This document shows positions 30,178 through 44,100 of a stretch of 64,000 bases of DNA, one piece after another. A model generated the notes under the pieces. That model did not search any database. It was not told the origin of the DNA and was given only the letters and a program-made list of their open reading frames with translations. The position numbers and the translations under genes are program-made. The number at the start of each line of letters is the position of its first letter. Position 1 is the stretch's first letter. The stretch is from the NCBI GenBank assembly GCA_029204225.1, contig MU831873.1, forward strand, positions 35,247 through 99,246, in the 5' to 3' direction. This DNA comes from Diphasiastrum complanatum (Eukaryota > Streptophyta > Lycopodiopsida > Lycopodiales > Lycopodiaceae).

Positions 30178-33100
30178 ATGTTAAGGGCACTCCTTCGCTC
30201 CTCCATACACGCTACTCGCCGTGGTATTACTCTCTAACCAAAACAAAGTTTTAGATCTCTTTTTCAAAATTTGTGAGCATTTGTGGAAGATTGCTCTCCA
30301 GATCTAGCCAGCACTGAGTGACCCAGCTTCTCCATGTACTTATTGGCTCAAGCATTTTTGTTTTGTCGAGCTCGTCACTAGAAAAATTTGTAGTTTCTCA
30401 AAAGAGATTCGAAAAATCAAAAGAACTAACAAGAATTAAGTATTGATCAGTTTGGGCAGAGTCATTTAGGGACAAATTATGGACACATTAGTACTAATCG
30501 GAAAAACCGGCTGCAATAACAAAACTTGTCTCGTCATGTTTTTATTGTTGAAATAGCAATCAGGTGAGATCATCGTGGTTGTAAAGAACTCATTTTTCAG
30601 AAGTAGCTTTATACTTTTGACGTGCCAAAACTTCCTCTGGAAAGGGTGCTTGCTGAATTATTGAACAAATAAATCTAGTCTCTTTGACCTAGCCCTTCAG
30701 TAGCATTATACTTGTCGCAGTACATCATATCTTCTCTTTGCAAAGTTTTCTGCAATTTGGTATAGCTTTTGAATGTGGTAATTATCATGTGCAGCGGTGG
30801 CATGGAACTTGCAAGACCTTAGCCCACCATCTGAAAAACACCTTTTCAAATATTCTGCTCAAAGTGATCTCAAACTTTGGGAGGTGTATGGTGACTCAGA
30901 ACATGGAGGTGCATCCATTATAGTAACCTTGTAATGAGCGTTTATCGTTTACCTTGTGGAAACTTACATTGTGTCTTCGTAATATATCTCTTTTGTACAT
31001 AATGTCGCATTCTTGAATTTTTGAACAATTCTGACTAGCACTTCCTACTTATTGCTGTCTTAATTTCATAATCAAGTTATGTATTACAAAGGTGCTTCTA
31101 TTTGTACTGTCATCCAAGTGGCACCCCATCAAAAGACAATGTATACCATATTTTAATAATCACATCCAATGGGGTGTTGAAAAGAAGCTAGTTTTGTGAA
31201 ATTATCTATAAGCTAGGCTCGTGTTTCTATGGCTTGCACGAGAGCCGTGTTTGTATTTTATACCATTCCACTTATGCAATTGGCTTTTGTTAGTTAGAGA
31301 CCCTTTACTTTGAAAACCAAGATTCTTTGATTCGAATTGATCAAATATTGTGGTTACGAAACTAGTATAGAGCCGTCAATTGTACCATCAATTGTAACCC
31401 CCAACCGACTTGATAGACCATAGATCTATACAAATGGAATAATGCTATCAAAGAGTAGCAATGAGATGAACCAAATGTTAGAAAAAGGCAATAATACTGC
31501 TATTGGCTAGGAAAGTTGCTTAAGAGTAAGATGTATAATCACCTAGTTTATAAGTGTGGACCAACAATGTTGCATGAGAATAATAATGTCCCAATGTACT
31601 TCTAGGGTACCATGAAAGAGTTTGAGCAGTATACTCATAAAGATACACTGTATGAGTAACATATAAATCATGAACAGATTCACAAATATGGCATTGCATA
31701 ACGCATAGAAAGCTTCATTCGATGAGCTATGAACAATCTCCTTTAAAACAATGGGCTGGTGGTTCTTCAGTGATGCTATTAGTACTCTTTGAAGAGTACT
31801 AATAGCCTCACTGACATGTTTAGAGAAGATTAAATTATGCATTCCACCCAGACTGTAGAAGATCAACCTGGGGTGTACATCAGGACTATTTACCAAACAG
31901 TAGTTATCTTAAGTTTAATGGCCAATTTTTTTTGTTTTTGGTGGAAAAAAAATTTCTGGTCAATTTTTGTTTTGATAGTTTAGTACTAGCTAAACCCTGA
32001 TTGGATGGTGGATATGATGGATGATTACAATCCAAGATTGGAGTTGAAACAACAATAGACTCTGTTACAGATGGCATATGAAAGAAGATTAGAGACTCCT
32101 GACACAGAGAACTCACACACACATGACTGTTTGAAGGGATGCTTATGCTTATGCGTCTGAGATGGGTGCTTATGCTTCATAATTGTTTCGGTTTGCTTTC
32201 ATTCAAAACGGTTCCATGTGATTTCATTTCACATAATACAGAAATAGAGATGCTCGATAAAGAATCACTTAATGGCCCAAAATTGGACCGCACTCTTGGA
32301 ACTCCGAGAAAACTAGATAAGTGAATTGCTCTTGAAAGTACTTTTAATCTAGGACTTGCTGCTCTCTAGCTGATTCTAGACGGGTAGATTTGGATTCACA
32401 AGAAATTGGGGCTCCGTCTGATTTACACAGTCCACTGGCTTTTAGCACCTATTGTGTGGAAAATGTTTCTGGATTGGTTGTTTGTTGGTCATGAGTTTTA
32501 GTATGGTTTACATCTGTATATTTCATGCATGCAGGTTTGTCAACGGCATCATTGCAATCAAATGGAGGGATAGGTACTGAAAGATGAGGATTGAAGTATA
32601 GCCGTCGGTGTGCAGATAATGAATTAATTTCTCTGATTGCCTTACTGTGTAGCATGGGCTCGAACACAATGGCCTGCCACTCAGACAAAAAAACATGTTG
32701 TTCTTGCATTTTTTAATGCTCATTTTGCTTCTTGTTTGCAAACAAGTATGCTGGAAATTGAAAGAAGAGTGAGATGTCATGAATCTTAAAAGTTCAATCA
32801 AAATTTTTCCACAATGACAGACTACATGAAGTAGGTAGTCTCTTTTGAAAATTTCAAATTTGTAGAGGTAAACCATTGTGGGCTAAGGTAAAATAGAACA
32901 TTTGTCCTACGGGATACTTGATATAGCAGGTACAAATGGCCATCAGATTACTGAAATCCAGAGTAGCCTTAGCTATCAAGCTTATTGTCATTCCTATTAA
33001 ATGAGGTTCTGTAATATGCAAATAAAAAAGCTTGTTGGAAAGACCAAGCCGTCTGTGCACTAATTTTTTTCCACAAATTTAATGAGAGCTTTGGAGGCTG

Positions 33101-34890
33101 ATTGTTTTGTAGTAACAAACACGTCATTGGGGATATTTCACAAGCAAACAAATATTGAGATCTTCATGTCAGTAAAGTTGTATTATTTTGAGAGGCAGAC
33201 TGAAACTTCAATAACAGCAATTGTTTCCCATGAATTGTTGTATTATTGCAATAATACCATTGAGTGGCATGTTTGTTCTATATTCACTTTTCCATCACAC
33301 CCTTGAAACTGAAGCTTGTGGTGGATCACAAAAAGCTCCTGAAAATTTCACCTCAGCCAAGATTTACTTCACCTCAATGTATGACATGTTGCATGTCAAA
33401 ATCGATGTAAATTGCATACCGGACAAAGTCCTAGAGCTCATAATGGTTTGATGTCTATATTGTAGGGATTTTTTCGGGAAATCTTTCAGAAGCTCTGTCC
33501 AATAATGAAGCTGTAAAGATCAAACGCAGTGGCTTTTCTGGCTTTAGGACAATAGAGGTGATTCCTTGGATTGTTGGCTGCTTTAAATGTCTTGTGAATT
33601 TTCTATGCATCAAGATAGACTTGATCATGATTTTTCTGTTTTCAGTTTCTCTTGTGGATTTTATTACAATAAATATACCATTCTTGAAGCAGATTGCACC
33701 ATTTTTGCAGCATCTTGCGATCTGCTTCAAAAATGTTCCAGAACGTTAACGATCCACGACCAGGATCGCCAAAAAGAAAAAAATTAGATCTTTTTGGGAA
33801 AAGGACGAATGGCTGGAAATGTTTTTTGAAAGTTTCGATAGTGTTAGTCAAACTCAGAAATAATCAATCAACGCATCAGAAGAAGAATGTACTGATAAAC
33901 TGGAAAGAGGCAAAACTAACAGCAAACAGAGCTTTATTGATCCAGTCAATTATAGACATAGATACACTGTATACAAAAAACATGTTGTAGTGAAAACGGT
34001 TAATGTTACAAGCTTGCTCTTATCTAACTAAATAGAAGTATATTGGTCCCGGATAGCATGAGTCCATAGGCCTTCATAGAACCGTTTTGGGAGCTCAAGT
34101 CAAGGATTGTTTATAGGTTGTGTATGGCTGAACTTCAACCACCTGTCAGATCCAAGTTCCAGAGGAAAAAATTAGCTCATTTATCCATGTCATGATTTCT
34201 TTATTACTAACAGTTCATCCATAAAGTAGGCCATTAAATTGTCTTTCAGAAGTGCATCTTGATCCTCACTCATCATCCATAAATTTGGGAGCCAATAAGC
34301 ATTAAGAGTGATAACTACTTGCAACAGTTCACGATTTCACCCTTCTATGTAGTTCTCCTAAAAGATTTCAAGGAAAATCAAAAACATCTCAAGGAAAAGT
34401 AAGGGAATAAATTTGAATTTTTTTTTGCATCCCGAATAGCCCTAATTTCAATTTTTGGAAACCCAATGCATTCTAGATCATATGCATGCAACCATGAATC
34501 AGACATGAGGGTCCGGGCCGGACGCGGGCTTTTCGCGGAAGCATCTATTTTTTTTTTTTTTGGACGCGTCCAGCGTCTCGGACGAGGATGTGTCCGGGGC
34601 CCAGAACGCGTCCAGGCCCCGGACGCGTTTTTTAAAAATAATTAAAAAAAACAAAAACAAAAGGCCCGCGCGTGGGCAGCAGAACAAAACACAGAAAGAG
34701 AGAGCGAGAGAGCGCGGGAGAGAGAGTTATGGTGAGTGAAAGAGAGAGAGACATGGTGAGTGGGGGTTTGAGAGAGAGAGTGTGTGCATGTGGGTGGGTG
34801 AGGGTGTGATGATTTGTGTGAGTGTGTGTGTGTGATGATGTGTGTGTGTTTGAGTTGATTTGTGTGTGCATGTGTGTGTGTGTGGTGATT

Positions 34891-34960
<70 letters not shown>

Positions 34961-35039
34961 TGTGTGTGTGTGTGTGAGTTTAGGATTTAGGGTCTGCGTG
35001 CTTGGGTTTAGGGTTTAGGGGGGAGAGAGAGAGTAGATT

Positions 35040-35124
<85 letters not shown>

Positions 35125-38100
35125 CGCTCATCCCATTTGGGATGAGGTGGAGTTGTTGCCCGACAAAAATTGCGGTCCGACCCACAGGGGGACGCTACGG
35201 GATCGGCGTTTGTATGGTCATCCCCTCTACGGAGAGGGCTTGCATTCTTGAGACATATGCTGAGCTAGGTGCTGAGGCCGGCGAGCCATCCACAGATGCC
35301 GCGGACGCCGCTTCCACAGGTGCACCCACCGCCCCCGCCCCCGCCCCCGCCTTGGCACTTGCCACCACCACCGCCTTCGCCACCCCCTCCGCCAGTACTC
35401 CCCATGGATCCACAGCCTGTGCTTCGCGGCCCTTTGCTCCAGGAGCGGGTTGCATCCGTCAAAGAGAGACTAGCATCGTTGCAGGAGGCCTGGGATAGAT
35501 ACGGCTGCTCCATCATGGCTGATGGGTGGACTGATCGTCATAAATGTCCACTCATCAACGTGATTGTTTCCAGCTGCTATGGTTCTATGTTCCTCCGCAG
35601 CGTTGACGCCTCTGAGGCAGGGAGAGTGCACACGGCCGAGTACATCTACGACATCATCCGCGTGGCGATAGAGGACGTCGGGCCACAGCGCATTGTCTAG
35701 GTACAATTTTGTTCATTAGTTGCTTGATCATTTACTGCGCAATGTTGATACAAAGGTTTCATTAGTCTTCGATTGATTGCAATGTGTTTTCAAGCTGTGC
35801 ATTAATCGTATCAACTGTTCGCGATAGGTTGTGACGGACAATGCGTCCAACTTACCGTGGTATGGGGGAGCTTCTTACGGCAGAGTCCCCCTCCATTGTG
35901 TGGACTCCATGTGCCGCACACTCACTGGACCTCCTCCTGCATTCCATCGGGCGCCTGCCTTGGGTCAGTGAGATTCTCACGAGAGCACTTGCGGTTGTGG
36001 ACTTCGTCACACGCAAGCGCTGCACCATTGCCCTTTTCCGCACATTCAGCAGTAAGATGCTACTTATTTTTTGGCTCGTTTACAGTTCTGTTGCACACGC
36101 CAATAATTCCAGGGTTTAGGATTTAGGGATGCGTTGGGGTTTTCATGTGTGCCTCTTATTCTGTTTTTCAATGCAGGCTTGACTTGAAGAAGCCCGCTTG
36201 CACCCGCTTCGCCTTCTAGTTCATCATGCTCGAGTGGCTACACCGGCTCAAGGGTGATTTGCGGCGCATGGCTACTTCTGCAGAGTTCACGGCCATGGAA
36301 CTGTCTCAGACCCCGCAGGGCTTGGCCTTCCACGAGATCCTCTTCATGGAGACCTTCTGGGTTGATATGCAGCAGCTCATGGATGTCATGCGCCCCATCT
36401 ACTCTGTTTTGAGGCTCATTGATCGCGAGGGGTGCACAATGGGCCTCATATACGAGTTCATGGACCGCATAGGTGAGTCTCTCCAGCGTTTTGAGCTGGA
36501 CCCTGCCAGGTATAACTTTTTCCGTCTCATGAACTTTCCTTCCATTCGCACTCTATTTCGTCTTGGTGCCGCAGCACGCAATTGTGTAATTGTTGCCTCC
36601 ACATGGTATGTTCCACAGGTTGGAGCCTATTAGGCGGTTGTGGCGGCGACGATGGGATAAGTTTCACCGGCCCATTCGCAGTGTAGCCCACATATTGCAT
36701 CCGCTGTTTCAGAGCGAGAGGCAGTACGATGATAGAGAGCTACGTGCGGACTGGTTCTCATACATCCGCCTCCTCAGCAACGACACTGGTTTCAGTAGCA
36801 GGCTCGAGGAGCAGAGGCTGAGTTACAGGAAAACTCTTGCTCTACCCCTCGCTCGCTCGCTCAACTATCTTTCACTGGCTCAATTCAACCTCCCTTCGCT
36901 CACTGGATTGTACTCACGCACATCATTGCTCAATTTCAGGCACTGCTTGGGGTTGTTCGGCGAGGACCTTGCTACTCTCTGAGAGAACATGCTTATGCCT
37001 GTATTATGGTGGGATAGCTACGACGTTGGACAGACAGAGCTGAGGACGCTCGCGTTTCGAGTCCTGTCACAGGTATGTTATCTAATCTCATTCATCCAAA
37101 CAGTTTCCACATTGTCTCTATAAGGTCGCAACTCACTCGAGTGGCTGCCAATTAATGCAGGATTGTTCTGCTTGCGTGTGCGAGCGGAACTGGTCAGCGT
37201 TCAGCCTTGTTCACACGAACATGCAGAACGACCTCACGATTGAGCGATGCAATGACTTGGTGTATTGCAACACCAACACCAGGGTGGTTCGATGCATCGC
37301 GGACAACATGAGAGTAGGAGGCGTGTGCGCCCTACTGCTACAGGTATATTTCTATGCTCTATCGTTTGCTTTCGTGTTATATCAAACAATCAGTTTAATG
37401 CCCTCACGGTTGCTTCGACTATTCTGACGAATGATTGACTTGTGTAGGTCAATCCCGATGATTGCCTAGTTCCAGCGGCCGATACTGAGGCAGAGCCAGA
37501 GGTTGATCCAGATGAGGCCGCTCAGCGTGCTCTGCGGGGTGATCTTGGGGATGATGCTGACACCGAGGAGCCTAACCCCCTCCCTGTTGACGTTCCATTG
37601 CCCTCCTCCTCTGATGAGCCTACATATGATTCAGACGAGACGGTCGACATCGCAGGGGATGGTCCACGTGCCCCAGCCAGTACTTTCGCTACACGGACCC
37701 TTTCAGATGATGGTTGGACAGAGTTTGCGAGGGAGGCAGAGGCTGCCGCCCAGAGACACACCGCTCAGAGACGACTCAGAGCATCACAGGCAGGTGGTTC
37801 CCAGAGACCCCCTCGTGGCAGCGGGAGACTCCCAGGAAGGAGTGTACCACAGAGGGTTCCTTCCGACAGACCCAAAGGCAGAGACCAGCCAAGAGGGAAC
37901 GCACCGATGATTTTTCTAGAGTCCCAGATGCCTCTAGACTCCTAGCCAGACTTTGTATTTGACACAATTGTAGATGCATCTGGCACGCAGAGGGATGATT
38001 TTTTTAGCACAGACTTGTAGATATTGATACACACAGAGCATCATGTACATTGGCATCAGATGATATGTATATATTTTTTAACAGTTTATTCGTGTCATGG

Positions 38101-41100
38101 CTAATTTATCAGGGTTGGTTACAAATGGTTAGCTTTGTGAAATTTGAATGGTTAGTTAGAAATGGTTTGCTCTGTGCAATTTGAATGGTTAGTTAGATAT
38201 GCATCCTTGGTGTGTCATAGGCATTGCACCACAGGTATGTGCAAATTCAACATCAAAGCAGCACTTGTGTAGCATACACTTAAACTTGTGTAGAATGCAT
38301 TTGGAATCGACCAAAATGGTCCAGGAATACAGTCCGCAGGTTCGTGATCCCGATACGAACCCAAGGGATCGAGCTTGGCTCGATTTGGGTATCGTTCGTT
38401 CAAAATGGCCCTTCGACGGGAGAGAAATGCAATTAGGTCTAGCAAAGTGGACTAGTTTTGCAGCTTTTCAATTGACGGCCCCGTTCATCCGAACGGGGTC
38501 CATTTCAGGTGCCGTCTGTTTCGGCCAATGGACAACCTCGATTGGCCAGTGTGTACCATAAGTAATTAGTAAGCTATTGAAGTTCATCCACGGAGAAACC
38601 CATCTCATCAACCAAGACATAGTAGTGTGTAGGTCTTGTGGTTCCCTGTAGTGAATGACACAATTTTGCATAAGTAATCACCAAGTTGTTGAAGTTCCTC
38701 CGGGGGAAAACCGATATCATCATATAAGACATAGTAGTGTGTAGGTCTTGTGGTTCCCTGTCTTGAGTGCTTGTCACTCTTCTGGTGAGCATTCATTTCT
38801 CCCAGAAACTTGTCACTCTTCTGGTGAGTATTCACTTCTCCCAAATCCTCTGCTGAACTTGTCTTGAGAGCTTGTCACTCTTCTGGTGAGTATTCACTTC
38901 TCCCAAATCCTCTGCTGAACATTCAATTCCCTTTCTGAAGCAAATTGTATAAATCGATAAAGTCAATTTGGCTACACTTAAGATCCACATTGCCAAAACT
39001 AGTAACCACATCCACTCCCTTTGCGCCATGGTTTAGGGTCACCAAATGGTCGGTGCAAGCTGAGCTTAGTTGTGTAAGTTGCGAGCAACCCTTTCGCTCT
39101 TCAAAATGTCTCTTCTTTGCGACAGTCACTGATGCACGCTCCAAGCTTTCGCTCTCATCCAAGCTAACCCTTAACCCTTTCTTTGCCGCTTTTTTCGCTT
39201 TTTTATGAGCTTAGTTCCCAATGAAAGTTCATAATAATTTTTGGATTGCTCATTAGTCATTGTTGTTTGGTAATATCTTAGTTATGGCTCCGCATGGGCA
39301 GTGGTTAGGTTTGTTGCAAATTTTTTTGCAAATTATGTTTGGTACCTTTTTCGTTTTTCTTAACAGGAGGGGGCAGGTATGTGCCAGACACTCTCTGATA
39401 ATTAATTCCGGGGGGTTTGTTTTTGGGCATGTGGGAGCGAGCCGGGAGGGGCCTGTTTTTTTTTTTTTTTGAAAAAAAAAATTTGAAAAAGGGTGGACGC
39501 CCCCGGACGCACCTCCTGGCGCGTCCACGTCCGGACGTGGACGCGGACGTGCGTCCGCGTCCACCATCCGCTTCCTTAACCATGAATTATATGCTATCAA
39601 TACATGATTTTTTACCTTAGAAACCAGGTTCGCCCTTTTGGGCCGGAATGTACTGCACGTTCCAGAACGTGCTGTATGGAAGGTTTTTTTGTTAAATTTA
39701 ATTTTTTTTTAAAAATATCTTAAAACATGTATTAAGGCACCTGCTGGCTGTATCTTCCTTCTTTTGAGGGACGCATCTTGATATGCGAGAAATGTGTAGA
39801 GTTTTTTGTGAAAATCTTGTTGTATCTGTTTATCTAGTCAGAATCAAACTTCTTTAAATTCACATATAATTACTTGAAATTTTCTTTTCACATATTATGC
39901 ACATGATGAACGATTTGAAAACATAGCATAAAGAACATTTGAAAGTAGCAATAAGTGTTAATAAATTGATGATTCTACAACAAAGGAATCACGGAACTGG
40001 ATGGTTGTCTCAATCGCGCATATCTATCCCCCCCCTTGATGGTTGTCAAAATCAACCTGAAAACCATATGTCAGGTGATGGCATAGCATGCAGTCATCGC
40101 GCATATCTGGATGGTTGTCAACCATTCAGATCGCCAACGTAATTTTTTATAGGTTGAAGACTCGGTATCGCTTTTTTTTTCTTTTTTAAGAAAGTATGTT
40201 TTTTTTTCTAAAAGTTTGGTCAGGTTACGGAATGGAGTGCACTTCAGAACGCGTTCCATTTCAGAACAGGCAACTATGGTTGTTACTATGACTTTGATTG
40301 TACATATGAAAAGGGATTTCAAGGCTGATCTCCTTATTCTGTTTTTTATGCAATTGACAACTTTCAAAGAAAATTGATCTAAAGGCAGGCAGCTGGATGC
40401 ACGATTATCCTTTCAGGTTTGGATGCAGTTATTAGGGTGTAACTGTTACGAGACCGTATCAGTGCCGACCCTACATCTGGGAATAGCTAACCACCAGAGG
40501 GCAGAGGACAATGTGAGTCAAGGGCATGCATGCATACCATGCAATCGGTATGTAATGCCCATGTGGACACATGCATACGCATGCAGACACATGCGGACAC
40601 ATGACGCATGCATGACAATTAGGGGCCATGCAATCCATCAATGATGGACTGGGACCCCACATGCAACAGTAATCTAGTGCATGCAGCATGAACAGTGGGT
40701 GTTGGCAATAACTATACTTATTTCTGAAAGAATTGGGCGCTGTTTTCTGCCCAATCAGCGCATTAATTTTAGCTTGACCAACAAAGTTTCGGATGCAAAA
40801 AACGTTGCTTGGATTCTGATCCCTGTTTCTAGTTATTTGGGTGCAATCTTTCCAAGTCCTGTCAGCACATTTTCTTGCTAGTTTCTAGCGAGTTTTTCAA
40901 GGCGAATTCAAGCACCTGATCTGAAGGACAAAATTCAGTAGTAAAGATTGTTGGCATTATAGTGCTGTGGAAATAACTGGCCAGAGTTCTGATTTTTGGA
41001 GTACTGTCCTTCTCTATTCAAAGCTTGGAATTTTCAGTACACCATTTTGGAGCAAAAATTACGATTTCACGCAAAGGTGAAAGACCGAGGCCTTACTTCT

Positions 41101-44100
41101 ACGACTGTTTACAAGCTGAAGAGTATTCTTGAGATCCAATTGGAGAGTGGGCTTTCGCTTAGAGCTAAGTCTTTCTCCCTTGTTTTTTCCTTTTGGTTTG
41201 TTTTACGTTTTTGCTACTCTCTTTGACCTTCGACATGACGACTCCCGAGGAAACTCCAATTTCCCCAGGAAACGCCACTGATGAGCTCAAAGAGGAAGCT
41301 TTTGGTTTTCAAGAGGAAAAGGTAGCAATGGATGTTGATGAGGAATTTGAGACTTTTAATGAAAATGATTTTGTTTCTAAAGAATAGTATCAGAAATTAG
41401 AAACTGAGGTCACTAATCTAAAACAGACTTTAAACAGCATGCAAACGAAACAGGATAAATCATTTGCAAAACTTAAAAGCCTGTCAGCTTTAGTTTCAGT
41501 ACCTATTGTATCTCCATTACTTGTACCTCCCGCAGTTCCTACCCCTTCGGGAGATACCAAAATAACCCCCAGTTTATTTAAAGATTTGAAACCACCAATC
41601 TTTAACGGAGAAGAAAAAGACAGAAATATTTTTCAAACTTTTTCTAGCAAATGGAAGAATATAAATGCATTGAAACAAACTCCAGACCATTTACAAGCCT
41701 TAGAAGCTAGCTTATCCCTAGGTCCCATGGCCTACAAGTGGCATAGGTATATAGTCTCTTTGGCGAAGGGTCAAGAAAGTGTGGGAAACCATGGTCAATA
41801 ATTTAGGTCTGGAAATTCAAGGTTATCAGGAAAACCTGAATTTTCAGATCATGCATTTGGACCGTACCGACCTAGTACTAGGGAGGGATTGGCTCTACAA
41901 TTTGGGCGCCACTCTCCAACGAAATAATCAAGATAATACCCGCAGTTTTCAGCAAAACGGTCAGGAGGTTTATCTGCATGGGGAGCATGGAGTTCCCAAC
42001 ATTCCCTTAGTGTGCAGCTCAGAGCTTGTTCAACTTATGGAGGATGATCAGCATGAGGTACTTCTTTGTGACTTACAGTTTATTTCTGATGACTCTGTTT
42101 GCAGTAATATTTTTCATGAAAAGAAAAAGTTAGATAATTTGTTAAGTATGTTGATGTTTTTCCTGATGATTTGTCTAGTGGTTTACCAACTCTGGAGCTC
42201 TAATGGTCGTTTTTGTCGGAATAAAGTGCTGCCATTTTGGTCAAACGGTCAACTGTGACCCATATAGCATCATGACCCTTCTGGGTCTTAGGTAGGCCTA
42301 CTATAAAATCCATGGAAATACTTTCCCATTTACCAGCTGGTATTTCTAGGGGCTGTAACAAACCTCCTGCCTGGAGACGCTCTGCTTTATTTATCTGACA
42401 CTTCTAGTAACTGGTTACATACTGTTGGACGTCCTTTTTTATACTAGGCCAAAAGAATTGCCTACGAAGAAGCTCATAGGTCTTCTGAATTCCTGGGTGT
42501 CCAGCACTAGGGCTGTCATGACATTCATATAATATTTGGTGCCTAAAATCCTCTAAGTTGGGAACACATATTTTGTTTCTGTAAAGTAGATACTCCCTGA
42601 ATGGAATACTGTTTCCATTTGAACTGGATCCCTCAACCAATTGGTATGCTTGGGATCTACAGACTCAAAATCCTCGATGCAAGTTGACGTATGCTTGGAT
42701 TCTTCATCATCCTCAACGAAAACTGTCGTATACTTGGACGAATCTTCCCCAGGCCTAGGAACTGGTTCAGAAGTTTGTACATCTTTGTTCTGGACTGCTT
42801 TCCAGATTATGGAAAAAACAAATCACTCTTGCAGGTCAGCTTTTGATATAGAGATGCTACTCGACAATGGGTTTAAGGCACAGGTAGTTAGTTGTCAGTG
42901 TGGGATGGTTGTCGACTATAAGGGTTGTTGATCAGAATGGCAAGTTGTTACCAGGACAATATGTTGCTTGACAGTGAAAGCACGGTAGTTGGATGAATGT
43001 CTTTTGTGGGCTTATTCTATGATAGATCTATCATGGGCGCAGCTAGGTAAAGTTCCTATGTCCAGTCTCTAGGGGGTGTGACTTGAGTGGGGGAACTCTC
43101 TATGTTAGCTAGTGTTTGTATGTTTGTTTGATGTGTGCTTGCTTGGACCCAAATAGCTTGTTTTCCACTTGGATTACTCATGATTCGCATATGCAAAACT
43201 AAAGAGATGTTCTTGTCATTTTAAACCAAAAATTGTGGGGTCTAGCTTGCAAAGGGAAAAGTTTTAAGAAGCAGTTAAGGTACGATTGTCCAGAAAACCT
43301 GAGACGGTCAAAGCTCATTTGAGTTTTGAGGCTTACAACATAAGGATACTGTTGACATGTATGATCTTCGTTCACTCAAAATCAGGCAGTTTTGCCTGTT
43401 ATATGGCGCAGTTTTTCTATTCAAATTTGAAACATTCAAATTGGTGCAGTTAAAGTGAATCTTAAATGCTGTTTTTGTAAGCTTGATATATCCGTATATC
43501 TATCGAGGTCAAGTGAGCACATCATTGTTGCTTGGTCATGGTCATAATAGTTAACAGTGGCAGATTGTGGCAGGTTTTGTTGAATTGTAGAAAGGTCTAG
43601 TTAATGTTACCAGCTTTTAAGGCCAAATATTACAAACCCTCAAGGACTGCTCAAAATACTGCAGACATCGATTTTAATGCACCTGTGGAAAGCAATTCAG
43701 AGATGCGATAATGACGATGTGAGACAGTAGTGCTGTAATGATATATATAAGTCTTTTATGCTATACAAGCATTTTGCCCATGAAAGATCTAAATGCTGCT
43801 GTGCATACCTGTTCGACAGGGATTAGGGCGACTTGATTTGGAGCCTTTTGACACAATCTGCTTGCGATTGAAAGGGGATGGTCGGTGCTATATCTCAAAT
43901 GTAACATCCTTCTCAACCCAATTCCAACAGAGACGTTTTCTGGTTTTTACTTTTGGTCATAAGGCTTCTCCAGTTTTCTTGAATAGAATCTCTTCACTGC
44001 TCTGAAGATTTTCTGAAATCAGCGTCATACTTTCTTTGATAGAAAATAGTGAAATGCATGGAATATTTCATCTGCGTAGCTTGGCTTAATGTGTATCAAT

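Larger units (their letters stand above)
34500..39578 (+). mobile_element. hAT-type DNA transposon inside intron 4
   Basis: A ~5.1-kb segment with a decayed multi-exon hAT transposase flanked by GC-rich ends. Left end (34510-34640) and right end (39490-39570) are dense in GGACGCG/CGCGTCC words in opposite orientations, as in hAT subterminal repeats. The 10-mer AACCATGAAT occurs at 34490-34499 and 39578-39587, directly outside these blocks, and could include the 8-bp target duplication. Clean terminal inverted repeats could not be aligned, so the exact ends are tentative. Confidence 0.6.

Noticed and set aside
31543-31896. 117-codon minus-strand frame within CIA30 intron 2
   Set aside because: No recognisable family, intronic position and AT-rich composition; treated as chance.
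35043-35268. Coding start of the hAT transposase in the GA/TG microsatellite
   Set aside because: The frame is only Cys-Val and Glu-Arg repeats; real similarity begins at the [11 protein letters not shown] segment.
35195-35516. Gly/Ala-rich minus-strand frames opposite the hAT gene
   Set aside because: They are the antisense of the Pro-rich transposase stretch.
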